Assembly: GCA_964030475.1 (NCBI GenBank)
Contig: CAXIPT010000002.1
Span: 1,562,519-1,626,518, forward strand
Direction of reading: 5' to 3'
Length of the DNA: 64,000 nt
DNA from: Tethya wilhelma
Taxonomy: Eukaryota > Porifera > Demospongiae > Tethyida > Tethyidae
Shown: piece by piece, positions 1-10,500 of the stretch
Numbering within the stretch: position 1 is the stretch's first letter
Layout of the letters: each line of letters begins with the position of its first letter
The notes under the pieces: generated by a model
The model's input: the letters and a program-made list of their open reading frames with translations, nothing else
What the model was told of the DNA's origin: nothing
Database searches by the model: none
Translations under genes and position numbers: made by a program

Positions 1-597
1 CTTACAGAGATAAAGAGTGATAATAAAAATAGTAGCTGTTAAATCTATTGCTGTAGACCTGTTATAGTCTAAGAATATAATTTTGAATGAATAATGAATG
101 ATTGATTTAGTGAATGTTGAATTATTACACAACTAAAATCTAGTAATGTTTTTTTATTGATTGCTTGTGCAATTATTTAGTTTTTTCCCCTTGTGTGCAT
201 TATTATTTAGACATTGTCTTTTACATTAATTAAGCAAACTACGTATACAATGTATAATTATTACTGTGTAGGGTATGTACCAAGCAATTATACTATTATA
301 ATTATAACAGTGAACAGACAAGTTTCTAACTTAGTATTATAACGAAATAATTTAGAACAAAATATTAATGCTGTTGAGATTCGATAATCTAGCAAGCAAT
401 CCATTGGATCCAAATCAATAGTAATAATTTTATACATGACACACATAATACTAACAAAAACTAACTATACAAACATGCACTTTATGCTTGTATAGTTATG
501 TACAGTGGTCCAAAAATAATTCTCATGCATGCAGTCACTATAAAATTAATTTTAATGCAAAAAAAAAGTTACTGGGACTATATAAAAATTAAAAGAC
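1..597. repeat. 3' flank of duplicated pseudokinase segment, copy 1
   Basis: AT-rich DNA without a gene. It matches 6422-7083 in the same order (shared runs such as AGATAAAGAGTGATAA and GCAGTGGTCCAAAAATAA-like stretches, with many small indels). Both copies lead into the same last exon on the minus strand, so this is the downstream flank of a local tandem duplication. The copies have diverged, so the duplication is not an assembly artefact. Confidence 0.7.
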
Positions 598-699
598 TCA
601 GTGAGTATTGGTAATTGGAGTACCTGTTAATGTTTCAGCCCTTGACTGCCCCTCACACACCCTCTGCAACAGTGCCTTCATATCCGAAGTGAATTTCAC
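598..699 (-). pseudogene. Orphan last exon of PXK/Slob-like pseudokinase (copy 1)
   Basis: The minus strand reads a CAG acceptor, then 33 codons (VKFTSDMKALLQRVCEGQSR, then a Thr-rich end) and TGA. It is clearly homologous to the last exon at 7084-7194 (VKLTPDIKALLQKVCKGQSR). No partner exons lie upstream on the minus strand: the next coding signal is an unrelated plus-strand fragment. It is therefore probably an orphan exon left by a partial tandem duplication. The reading frame and acceptor are intact, so use by an unseen transcript cannot be excluded. Confidence 0.6.
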
Positions 700-837
700 C
701 TGCCGGGGAAAAACACAATTCATGCAAGTTAATAAATCACACAATAAATAGATGCTACGTAGCACAATAATTATTTTTATGATTGGTGGAGCATAGACAA
801 CAATAACTACAAGCTGTAACAACAGTGTTAAAATGAA

Positions 838-1360
838 ATGATAAATAATAAAGTTAAGATTGATGCATTGAATCAAGTAGAATATGAAATAAAGAAGCAT
901 GAAGCTCAACTTTGTGAGAATATAAAGCCTTCATGCAAATTCACTATAAAGCTTAAGGTCCCAAAACAAAGGAGAATTGACCTTGATCCAGGCATATATG
1001 TTACTAATTGCCTCACTTGCAATCGTACATGCCATTATCCTTGTTATATCCCAAAAGATGAAGACAAACATAGCTGTGCTGCCATGGGAGACAATCGGCA
1101 CACACCTGAAGCTGAATGCAGTGTTTGTCCTGGAAAGTGTCACTGGAGATTTCATGTCAACAAACCTTACAGATTTGAAACATACCAGGAAGATCAAGAG
1201 CGAACATCAGAAGATGTAAAAAGGAGGTATTGTGATGCTGAAGATGGAAAGTTGAAGGTTGGAAATACGTATAATTGCTAAACTGCATCAAGAGTTAGCT
1301 GAGTGGTACAAAGATGTGCTCGAAACAATTCAGCAAACTCACAAAATTCTAAAAAGATAG
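838..1360 (+). pseudogene. Cys/His-rich C-terminal fragment of an AIG1-like GTPase family protein
   Basis: The first 147 codons contain a dense Cys/His block: CLTCNRTCHYPCYIPKDEDK, then CAAM, ECSVCPGKCHW and HVNKPYRFE. I recognise this arrangement from the region after the G domain in invertebrate AIG1/GIMAP-like P-loop GTPases. The frame stops at 1279-1281. A one-base shift near 1255 continues into a helical segment (LHQELAEWYKDVLETIQQTH) ending at TAG 1358-1360, so a frameshift has cut the natural C-terminus. No P-loop, G3 or G4 motif is found upstream, so the GTPase core is absent. The whole is a 5'-truncated, frameshifted relic. Family assignment is from memory of motif patterns only. Confidence 0.5.
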
Positions 1361-1471
1361 CATGAAAACCAAATCCTCTGCATGACTGTTGGGTACATTG
1401 ATCTGTTGATCCAGTCTGAACAAAATATAATATTATAATTATAGCCGAACCAGGCTATACTTACAACGTAT

Positions 1472-2207
1472 ACAAGTAGTAAAAATTTTAAAAAATAAGT
1501 AGTGTAGGAATGGGCAGTGCGGTAAAAAGTATTGGAACAAGGTACGGTCTCAAGTTCGGCACATGAATACTTCATTTGTTTTCTTGATCCAGTGTCCTGT
1601 TGCGATGATCTGTACATCAGTATTTATTGCATTGGTTCAAATTTCTACTATAGCTGATCACTTGGCTAATCAATGGAATAAACTATAACAGACAGGTATA
1701 CAACCTAAACTGGACTGGCAGTCAAAATGAAGTAGTCATGTGCCGAACTTGAGACCGTACCTTGTTCCAATACTTTTTACCGCACTGCCCATTCCTACAC
1801 TACTTATTTTTTAAAATTTTTACTACTTGTTCATTCACTTTTTTCAACACTACAGTGTGGAAACTATCAGAGACTGGTTAGTCTGTACAAAAAGGTTGAG
1901 TAATGGCTACATGCACTTCATTTTGCTGGAGGCTAGTGCGCATGCGCATAAAATGCCACGTGGATAGAGAATGACCTTTGAACTCTATCTGCAAAGATGG
2001 CTGCATTGTAGTACATGAATTTATACGCTAGGTTTTATAGCTTTCTAGTTTTTGTTTAGGCCTATTTATGATGAAAACGAGTATCAAGGAATGTAGTACC
2101 CATGAAAAGAACTTACTTTGTGCCGTCAAAGTTGGCTCAACACATTCTGGTTCTCTGGAAATCCTTTTCAAGTAAGTCAGTTAGGAAGTAAGTAAGTACG
2201 TAAGTAG
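1472..2207 (+). mobile_element. Family A element, copy 1 (3' truncated)
   Basis: Family A is the dominant repeat here. A full copy reads: arm 1 (starts ACAAGTAGTAAAAATTT and carries GTAGGAATGGGCAGTG), a spacer, arm 2 (the inverse of arm 1, ending ACTACTTGT), a non-coding body of about 600 bp with a GCGCATGCGC palindrome and a GTAAGT/GTACGT tandem stretch, and a terminus with a perfect 8-bp hairpin (ATACGTAC-TACC-GTACGTAT). This copy has both arms (1472-1580 and 1724-1828) and the body, but stops in the GTAAGT stretch and lacks the hairpin. No ORF of its own. Confidence 0.85.
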
Positions 2208-2510
2208 AAATTTTTTTGAATATTTAACCTTTGATGTGGTACTGCTTAATGAGGTTTCTAACGTGGGTTAGAGACCTCTCAGCAAGTCTCTAACTGGATT
2301 AGATACCTACTGAGAGGTCTCTCTACATAGTGTGAATATGATTAACAAATCATGTCTTCATGTTCAAATCAAAACTACAAACATGTCTAAATATAACCAC
2401 ACAATAAATGTCTAGTTTACACAGAAGAAAAAAAAAAAACTTGAAAAAAGCAATAAACCAAATTTGAAGCAAAATACACACAAAAAAGAGATAAGATGAT
2501 TGCACTGTGA
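2208..2510. other. Non-coding gap with a small inverted repeat
   Basis: No gene is seen. It holds an imperfect inverted repeat (TAGAGACCTCTCAG at 2269-2282 against its complement at 2310-2322) and A-rich sequence leading to the 3' end of the recombinase relic. Confidence 0.5.
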
Positions 2511-4072
2511 CACATGTAACAGTTTTTACAAAATGACTCACTTAGAATTGATGTTTATGGTAATGTTACTTCCTCCGGTGATCTGGAAACTAGGAGAAGC
2601 TGTATTATCGAGGGCCTCCAAACAGCGACGCTTGAGTATAGGCAAATGTGATTCAACATTTTCAGGGACTGACATCACCTCAGTAGATTCCACACTCCTT
2701 GGGAGAGGTTTGCTACGATTGAGGACATCTGAAGTAATTTCTTTGAGCTTGGTCGAAGCTCGCTTGTATGCACGAACTCCATCTGTGCTACTATGTCCAG
2801 TCCTGCTCATTATGAGTTGCTCATCAATCTCTGCATCAAAGAGTCGAGTAGCTGCTGACACCCTCAGTGAATGGTTAGTGAAATGACCATCAAAACCTCC
2901 TTCTTTCATCAAATTAGTGACCACTTTTGAGAGAGAATTGTGTCCTTGAGGCGTCCTTGAGAACCATACATTTGGTTTCGGTTTAGCAAGTGGGGTCAGA
3001 TAAAATGCACCGTCAGGTCTGTCAACAGGACATTTAGAATTGTACAGTTTGTAGAGTCTGACAAAGCATCTATCTGGATTCTGCTCATTGGCGTATTGAT
3101 ATATCTCTTTAGGTGTTTTCTTCCTGCTTTTGATGCCACCTTGGTTAGTTTTTGAGACATCCTCACGATAAACCAAATAAGCTCTGCCTCCAGGTGGCTC
3201 AAAAAGTTGAATCTAGGATGGTTTATGTCTTAAGCGTCTATGTTCTTGGCCACTTCTTAAGGCAAAAAAGAAGCCATGCAACTTGATAGACAATGGTATT
3301 CATAAGGGAGCTAGGATTGTGGTCACCTAGCAATCCAACTTCCCAGAGATGCCCCTCTTGGTAAATTGCAATTGGTTGTGCTTTTTTTTTTGTTGATGTA
3401 TTTGCCTGTAGCATTTAACCTTTTCATTTCACCATCAAGTGTACCAACAAAGTCATGAAATGTAGTTTTGTCAAAAAGCTTGACATCCGCTCGTCCATTG
3501 TTTTGTAGCTCCCGCTGCAAACCACAAACGAAATTGTACAAACTGTCTGGACAATATGGGTTGCCATCTTTTTTTCGTACTTCCAAGATAAACCGTGATA
3601 GCCAAAAATTCAATTCAGCCACTGTTAAAGCACAAATGTTAGAGCTGAAAGGTTGTTCACCAGAAAGAAGCTTCGCATTTCTGTTAATGGCCCAATCAGT
3701 CCAAACTCGAACGATGTACTCCGTTTGGTTTTGTGTTTTTAGGGGGATACTACTTTTCCGAGCTTTCTCGACGGCTTCCTTACTCTTTGGAGAGGCGTAG
3801 GAACGTTTACCTTGAATGGCAGATGGAGTTTCCATATCGTGGTACGAAGGCTTTTGCGTAGGCTGGCTGTTCACCTTATCAACATACGTTGAACTGCATG
3901 AAGAGCCATCAACTTGAGACAAAATGCTTTCAAATTCCGCATCAATTGCAGGAAAATCAACAGAGTCTTGATCGTGATCTTCGAAGTAGGTCAAAAAATC
4001 GCTAGTTTGCTGAGTTGATATAGAGGCTTGTAGGGATCTTCGACTTGAGAGCAAGTGAGTTCCACGCCACAC
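2511..4072 (-). pseudogene. Crypton-like tyrosine recombinase, broken
   Basis: Two blocks on the minus strand belong to one DUF3504-type (Crypton-derived) tyrosine recombinase. The N-terminal block (4072-3323) has the core-binding region (YIVRVWTDWAINRN, LNFWLSRFILEVRK). The C-terminal block (about 3270-2538) keeps the likely catalytic residues: Arg in FALRSGQEHR, HxxR in NHSLR, His in SRTGHSS and the Tyr nucleophile in GVRAYKR. The blocks are joined through at least two frameshifts (a poly-A run near 3390 and a slip near 3270) and one in-frame TAG near 3215. The gene is dead as it stands, but the lesions are few. No direct terminal repeats were recognised. Confidence 0.75.
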
Positions 4073-4305
4073 AGAGCACTTCCACCCTCTAGTGGCTCTT
4101 GGTCAGAGTCAAACAAATGCTCCCATCCAAGTTCAATGGGATTCAGCTTTCTCATTTCGCAAAACGAGCAGCTCACTCCATGGCAAACATGCATCAGTTT
4201 ACTAACATCGTCACAACCAGGAACGGCTGGACCAGGAGCTCCAAAACTATACATGACTGAGCTAGCTAAAAACTTGCACTCGATCTTCCTCACTGTAAAC
4301 TTCAA
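3991..4305 (-). CDS. Unrecognised Cys-rich ORF upstream of the recombinase
   Basis: An open minus-strand frame of 104 codons overlaps the N-terminal edge of the recombinase block in another frame. It contains CDDVSKLMHVCHGVSCSFC and an acidic LFDSDQEPLEGG stretch. It could be an upstream exon of the same Crypton element (these often carry an extra Cys-rich domain) or chance. The family is not recognised. Confidence 0.25.
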   Translation of the reverse strand: MKFTVRKIECKFLASSVMYSFGAPGPAVPGCDDVSKLMHVCHGVSCSFCEMRKLNPIELGWEHLFDSDQEPLEGGSALCGVELTCSQVEDPYKPLYQLSKLAIF

Positions 4306-4336
4306 ATTTCTAAGCTAGATAGACTATGAGCCCTAC

Positions 4337-4431
4337 AGTTTCTAAGCTGTTTTAAAAACCTTCAGGGCAGTGTAGTGGCTTCAGCCAGCCACTACACTTG
4401 CCCTTCAGGTTTCTAAAACAGCTTAGAAACC
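4337..4431. repeat. Near-perfect 95-bp palindrome
   Basis: GTTTCTAAGCTGTTTTA is followed by CTTCAGGGCAGTGTAGTGGC, a short loop, then the complementary arm ending CTAAAACAGCTTAGAAAC. The arms are about 43 bp. This is the size and form of a minimal palindromic MITE. No flanking duplication was identified. Confidence 0.8.
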
Positions 4432-4456
4432 TCGGTCACATAGCCTAACTAATACT

Positions 4457-5063
4457 CATATGAAGAAGTTTGTGATCATTTTTGCAAATTCAAACTTGTC
4501 ACACCTTTTGACATTGGAAAATGACCATAATTGTCTATAATTTGTATGTTTTTCTTGAATATTTTTTTTCATAATTGATATTTCAAATTTTGCAACCCAT
4601 TCTAAAGTTGTTCAGTTATTCTTCTATCTGATGATGCTTAATATGATAGGTATTTGTCTTATTTTCCCGCGGCATTTTTCACTTGAAAGAGACAACTCTA
4701 GCCATTCACTCTATTGAACTGTATTGCAACTGAGCTGGCAGATCCAACAACCCTTTACCTTTTTCTAGATTTTCTCCAATTATAAGAATTTAATGAAAAA
4801 TTGCAACACGTGGTGATGTTGTTTAGAGCCTCAGCTTACTTTTTGCCAATCATTGTGTTTAACAAAAAGTGAGTCTATAGCGCGGCAAAATTGGATGAAA
4901 GTTCAGTTTGAAGGTTCTTGGTAGCATTACTAATGTACAGTGAGCAGTGATAGTCACACCTTGGTCCTGAGTTCTCACTAATTGGCACCTGCTGAATCAA
5001 AGGCTCTACTAATTTGCAGTTCAAGGAGGACATGAGCGTTTTGAGGGAAAACTTCTTCATATG
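4457..5063. mobile_element. 607-bp MITE with CATATGAAGAAGTTT termini, copy 1
   Basis: It begins CATATGAAGAAGTTT and ends AACTTCTTCATATG, so the termini are inverted repeats. A homologous copy in the opposite orientation lies at 46205-46771 and aligns along most of its length. No ORF is supported. A family A copy starts three bases after its right end. Confidence 0.8.
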
Positions 5064-5066
5064 TAG

Positions 5067-6317
5067 ACAAGTAGTAAAAATTTTTAAAAAATAAGTAGTG
5101 TAGGAATGGGCAGTGCGGTAAAAAGCATTGGAACAAGGCATGTCTCAATTTCGGCACATGACTACTTCATTTTTGATTTATTCTTGATTGATATCTCTAG
5201 TATGGATCTTCAGTACATGTATTATATGCAATACCATAGCTTTGTGTTGTGTTGGTTCAATCTAATCAGTTAGCTAAGCAGTGGAGTAAACCATAACAAT
5301 TAAGACAGGCAACTTAAACTGAACTGCCGGCCAAGAGTTGCATGGGCATAAAAAATGAAGTAGTCATGTGCCGAAATTGAGACATGCCTTGTTCCAATGC
5401 TTTTTACCGCACTGCCCATTCCTACACTACTTATTTTTTAAAAATTTTTACTACTTGTTCATTCACTTTTTTCAACACTACAGTGTGGAGACTATCAGAG
5501 ACTGGCGAGTCCCAACAAAAAGCTTGAGTAGCAGCTAGCTACGTATACATGCCCTCATTATGCTGGAGGAGGCTAATGCGCATGCGCAGAATAAGGGCAC
5601 GTGGAGAATAATTAATGACCTTCGAACTCTACCTACAAAGATGGCTGCATTGTAGTACATGAATTTATACACTAAGTTTCAAAGCTTTCTAGTTTTTGTT
5701 TAGGCCTATTTGAGGTTGAAAAGAGTATCAAGGAATGTAGTACCCATGAAAAGAACATACTTTGTGCTGTCAAAGTTGGCTCAACACATTCTGGTTCTCT
5801 GGAAATCCTTTTCAAGTAAGTCAGTTAGGAAGTACGTACGTACGTACGTTAGAGAACAAAAATGGCACTATGGTGGCTTCCCAATAGCGCTCACTACGAG
5901 TGTTGAGGAAAGTTTTGGTGCGTTTTAGGCCTTGCATGCAGTTGATAATCTGTCAGTAAGAGCCTCTGAGCAACTTTGAAGGTTTAATTTTGTTTGACTA
6001 AATTTTTATAGTGGCCAACATTTTGTATTGTGTCTATGGGACAGTCGGCCCATTCCTACTATACGTACTACCGTACGTATGATGAACAAAAATGGCACTA
6101 TGGTGGCTTCCCACTAGCGCTCTCTACGAGTGCTGCGGAAAGTTTTTGTGAGTTTTAGTACTTGCATGCAATTGGTAATCTGTCATTGAAAACTTAATTC
6201 TGAGCAACTTTGAAGGTTCAATTTTGTTTGACTAGATTTTTATGGTGGCCAACATTTTGTATTGTGTCTATGGGACAGCCGGCCCATTCCTACTATACGT
6301 ACTACCGTACGTATGAT
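5067..6317 (+). mobile_element. Family A element, copy 2, with duplicated 3' terminus
   Basis: Both arms (5067-5165 and 5350-5458) and the body are present. The last 230 bp, from GAACAAAAATGGCAC to the hairpin CGTACGTATGAT, occur twice in tandem (5854-6083 and 6084-6317), each with its own hairpin. The other copies have one terminus. The GTACGT stretch precedes the first unit. The apparent ORF here is not coding. Confidence 0.85.
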
Positions 6318-6421
6318 ATAGAGTCACTGAAAAAAATCAAGGATAAAGCGAAACTTTTTTCATTACCATAATATTATAACAAACTCAGCTCAAGCACTGA
6401 TGGAGAGAAGCCATGGGAAAA

Positions 6422-6802
6422 TTTCCTTTAAAGAGATAAAGAGTGATAACAAAATTAAGCAGCTGTTAAATCTACGTAAACCTAGCAGTTAGTCAATAAC
6501 TAATAATGTAATTTTGAATTGATTTAGCACATGTTAACATTATGAATATTATTATTACACACCTACTAATAATGTGTGTTGATATATATTGATTTTTGTA
6601 CAATGTGTAGTTTTTTCTCCCTTTAATTTGTGCACGTGCATTAATTTAGTGTACGTATTACATGGGGTAAAATAACTTAGCATTATAACCAATTGCAAAT
6701 ATAAAAATTAATAAATTTAGAACACACAAAATTAATAATGCTGTTGAGATTCACAAAATTATTGTTTTAAATTAGCCATTCATAACAATAATATATGACA
6801 CA

Positions 6803-6839
<37 letters not shown>

Positions 6840-6840
6840 N

Positions 6841-6933
<93 letters not shown>

Positions 6934-7083
6934 AATTATATATTTAAGTACCAAAAACTAACTTTACGTGCATTTAATAGTATTGTACAGTGGTCCAAAA
7001 AATAACTATCATGCATGGAATCACAAATATTATTTAACACAAAAAAATTTAATGTTATACTGGGACCACAATATTAAGTAAGA
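6422..7083. repeat. 3' flank of pseudokinase segment, copy 2, with (CA)n microsatellite
   Basis: Homologous to 1-597. It differs by a long (CA)n run at about 6798-6930 that contains a single N at 6840, so its true length is uncertain. The region 6318-6421 holds nothing recognisable. Confidence 0.8.
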
Positions 7084-8357
7084 CTATACATTCTCCTGAG
7101 TATCGGTAGTTGGTGTATGTGTTGGTGTTTCGGCCCTTGACTGCCCCTTACACACCTTCTGCAACAGTGCCTTGATATCAGGAGTCAATTTCACCTGCCA
7201 GGAAAAACAAACAAACAAATGATTTGTGCATTAAACTACACATAAAATTAATAGATGCAGGCATAATCTTGTGATAGGTATGTATGCACACCATGCAACA
7301 ATCATCAGACTGAGTTCGCATTACATAACGTGTACAGTTGTTAATGTTGTGCATACAGTACTTGGAATCACTAACGGTACAATTATTGCAGACAATAATA
7401 ACCACCATGTTCAGCTGTAAAAACATAGAATGCTCTTTATTAGAAAACTATCCCCTTTGATCGATTGTCATGTAAAATTGCACCCAAGTAGGGAGTACAC
7501 CGATGCAAAACATTAATGGTTACTATGGTAATCGCAGAAATTACACCTTCATGATCGGGTAAAGTTTTATAATATTAATTTTACTAAATCTACTAGAGTG
7601 TATAACTGCAAGCATGTCTATGGAATTGTTCCTATACCTTTTCTCCACCAATTTGCACAGGAGTTACAGGTCTCAATGCATCCACAAATATTTCTCCAAT
7701 ATTCTATTTAGATTGAGAGCATAATACATACTAGTCACTTGACTCACTTCCTAGAAATTCAGCAAATACTGACTAAAAACTATAAAAAGAATTGTGAAAG
7801 CTAACCTTTGGCTTGCCCTTAATCTGCTCTTTGCCTACCCGGAAGAAATTGTGATGTTTTATCTATAGGATTATCAAAAATTATTTGATATGTACAGAAA
7901 GGATGCATATGTGAATAATAATTATACCTGGGAAATCATTTCAGCAGTTGAACGGTTTACGTTGGCTTCTGACTTTGATGTTGGAACCAGTCCAAATATG
8001 TATTTCAGCACTTCTTCAACCCTACCTCCACCCTCTACAGCTCCCACAGCTTGGTAGTCTTCAGGAGTTGGAAGTATCGTTGTTAGCTCACAACCACAAC
8101 ACATCTCAAACACAAGATGACCTGTAAAGTCTTCTAGTCACAGCAATTTTGAGCTTTCAAAAGTGATGACCCTTACCAAACATGATCACATCCATGTGTT
8201 CCAAGTGGTCTTGGCACATTCTGTAGTACCTAGATCTGTAGCCAAGGAGTGTGTTCTCATAGCCACCCAACCTGCACACACCATCCTGGACAAAGATGTT
8301 GCCACTGTGTACATGACCAAGAACAGGGAAGCCTTGTTTGTACAGGAACATCATTGC
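7084..8357 (-). CDS. PXK/Slob-like pseudokinase, C-terminal half, five exons
   Basis: Exons on the minus strand: 8357-8177, 8121-7928, 7862-7806, 7703-7638, 7194-7084, all with AG acceptors and GT donors and compatible phases, ending at TAG 7084-7086. The first exon is the kinase catalytic loop region (FLYKQGFPVLGHVHSGN, CRLGGYENTLLG): HSGN stands where active kinases have HRDxxxN and LGG replaces DFG, so the protein is predicted to be catalytically dead. This is the pattern of the PXK/Slob family. The second exon continues the C-lobe (HLVFEMCCGCEL), the last gives ALLQKVCKGQSR. The N-lobe is missing: upstream lies a family A insertion and an N joint at 8896. Whether the fibronectin exons further upstream belong to the same gene is unknown. 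Confidence 0.7.
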
Positions 8358-8371
8358 CTATTAAAATTCAT

Positions 8372-8895
8372 ACAAGTAGTAAAAATTTCAAAAAAATAAG
8401 TAGTGTAGGAATGGGCAGTGCGGTAAAAAGTATTGGAACAAGGGATGTCTCAATTTCGGCACATGACTACTTCATTTTTATTCTTGATCCCTCATATGGA
8501 TAATGGATCCTCAGTGTCATAAATGCAATGAGCTGTACAATAGTCTACCATAGCTTATTACTACTAATCAGTTGTCTAAGCAGTGGAGTAAACTAAAACA
8601 GACAGGTAACTTAAACTGGACTGCTGGGCAAGAGTTGGGTATAAAAATGAAGTAGTCATGTGCCGAAATTCTGAGACTTTCCTTGTTTCATTGCTTTTTA
8701 TAGCACNGCCCATTCCTACACTACTTATTTTTTTGAAATTTTTACTACTTGTTCATTCACTTTTTTCAACACTACAGTGTGGAGACTATCAGAGACTGGT
8801 TAGTCCCTACAAAAAGCTTGAGTAGCAGCTACAACAGTCATACACTTTATTATGCTGGAAGAGGCTATTGCGCATGCGCATAATGAACGTGGATA
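8372..8895 (+). mobile_element. Family A element, copy 3, cut by an N joint
   Basis: Arm 1 begins at 8372, arm 2 ends near 8752, and the body is cut at the single N at 8896 just after CGTGGATA. Another single N lies in arm 2 (8707). The sequence to the right of the joint is fibronectin III coding sequence, so the join may hide missing DNA. Confidence 0.85.
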
Positions 8896-8896
8896 N

Positions 8897-9545
8897 TTGT
8901 GGGTTACTACTGATGGTTTTGGCTTCCCTGTTTGACACGTTCGTGCTGTTTCAATTGGATCACTTGCTTCACTGGTTACTGGATTCATATTAGAGTTGCT
9001 CAGTATTGGTGTCACCTTAAAGACATACTGGACGTCAACATCTAAGTTAGTGACTAAAAACATTTCTTGGACACTTTGAGTTAACTTCTTCTTTGACCAT
9101 TTTTCTTCACTATGTTTCCGATACTGAACAATATACTGACTAACTTTATCTCTACCAAACATAGGTTTAGGCCATTCAAGTTTGATACTGTTATGGGTTA
9201 CAGATACAGCTCTTGGCCTACCTGGTTGACATACTGGAACAGTTTCAATGGGTTCACTCTCTTCACTATCCCTGACAGCACATCTTTGGCAAAATGGCTT
9301 GACTTTGAAAACATACTTTTCATTTGGTTTTAAGTAGTCTTTTCCAATAGATATTCTTTCCACCAGTTCACATTCCTCAGAGTCAGGAATGGTTGTCCAG
9401 TTGCTACTAGTTGATAGCCGACAGTAAACAATGTACATTTCCACATGTTCACTACCATAGTCAGGTTTCGACCATTCAAGATCAATTCTGTTGTGAGTCA
9501 CACTAGTAGCTTTTGGCTTTCCTGGCTGACATATCTTACTTTCAG
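8897..9545 (-). CDS. Fibronectin type III repeats, partial gene
   Basis: The minus strand encodes two complete and one truncated FN3 domains in a single open frame. Each begins with a Cys-Pro-Gly type linker (ICQPGKPKATSVTHNRIDLE; VCQPGRPRAVSVTHNSIKLE; TCQTGKPKPSVVTH). Typical FN3 features are the LEWxKP strand, YIVxYR strand and the VQYVFKV/KYVFKVKP strand. This VTHxSIxLEWxKP style is common in sponge modular proteins. The third domain is cut by the N joint at 8896. Upstream, a possible acceptor lies near 9534-9545. FN3 domains are adhesion or binding modules, usually extracellular, but the rest of the protein is not in view. Confidence 0.75.
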
Positions 9546-9558
9546 TATATATACTCAT

Positions 9559-9865
9559 ATTTTTGTTGCTTTTAACAACTGAATTAGGGCATAAAGCCCT
9601 AAATTTATACTAGCTGAATACTCTAAAATCTGTAGCTCAGTTTAAAATTATTTGATAGATGCTCAGGCACACAGATTGAGTTTACAGTTTGAAGCTCTAT
9701 AGGATCTACAATAAAGGGAAAAAATTGTGGGTAATGCTTGGTAATATAAACTTTTAAACTAAAAATTAAGTAATAATTATACCAACCCGGCCCCAACACC
9801 TCATTGCTAGTCAGGTATAAACAACTGTTAACTGAGTGCCTGTGGCAGAAGATTATATGTATCAT
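9559..9865. other. Non-coding stretch
   Basis: AT-rich sequence between the fibronectin exons and the MULE-like MITE. Nothing recognisable on either strand. Confidence 0.5.
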
Positions 9866-9874
9866 AGGCCTCAT

Positions 9875-10491
9875 TAGCCTCGTACCCAGGCTCCGGGGAG
9901 GGGGAAAAAAGGAGCCTGGTACACACCGTTTGCGCATGCGCTTAATTACCCCAACTTTCTGGGGACTTGGATATTTTTGTGCACGTTTGCTATACGTTGA
10001 CGTCATAAGTCATGAATATCGTAAAATCATGAACGGTAAAATGTACTGGCAAGACTGACCTTGATGCTCGTCGATCTTTCAAGACTTTGTCAACTTGATA
10101 TAGTGTATGAAGATTGTCAGGCTACCTCCTTAGCCTATTTCACAAAAATCTGCAGCAAATAGCAACTTTAGACTCAGTTGTCCAGAAAATACTAGGCCGC
10201 CTTACCTCACTGGCTTCGCTGAGACGAGAAAAGTCAGGGTGGTAAGAATACTAGCTGTACATAGTATGCTAGTTCTACCTGTTAGACTACTCTTTCAACC
10301 CATTAATTATTACTGTGTTGTTTAACAACGACTTACTTTGCCCATGCCATGGGCGCTAGGCTGCGTCATCAAGTGGTACGCCCACAATTGTGGGTCGTCA
10401 TTTCCCTGGAACACGTGGATTTTCAAATTTTAATTAGCGCATGCGCAAGCGGCCTTTTTTTCCCCCTCCCCGGAGCCTGGGTACGAGGCTA
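9875..10491. mobile_element. MULE-like MITE with exact 9-bp target duplication
   Basis: The termini are inverted repeats: TAGCCTCGTACCCAGGCTCC at the left and its complement ending GGGTACGAGGCTA at the right, followed inward by a G-rich/C-rich run and a GCGCATGCGC-like palindrome. It is flanked by the direct repeat AGGCCTCAT at 9866-9874 and 10492-10500. A 9-bp duplication is typical of Mutator-like elements. No transposase ORF is present, so it is non-autonomous. The precise duplication suggests a fairly recent insertion. Confidence 0.9.
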
Positions 10492-10500
10492 AGGCCTCAT

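Noticed and set aside
5710..5928. ORFs inside family A bodies (also near 21676 and 28824)
   Set aside because: They recur with the repeat, are not conserved in frame among copies and have no domain features.
6772..6954. A 60-codon Val/Cys ORF
   Set aside because: It is the translation of a (CA)n microsatellite.
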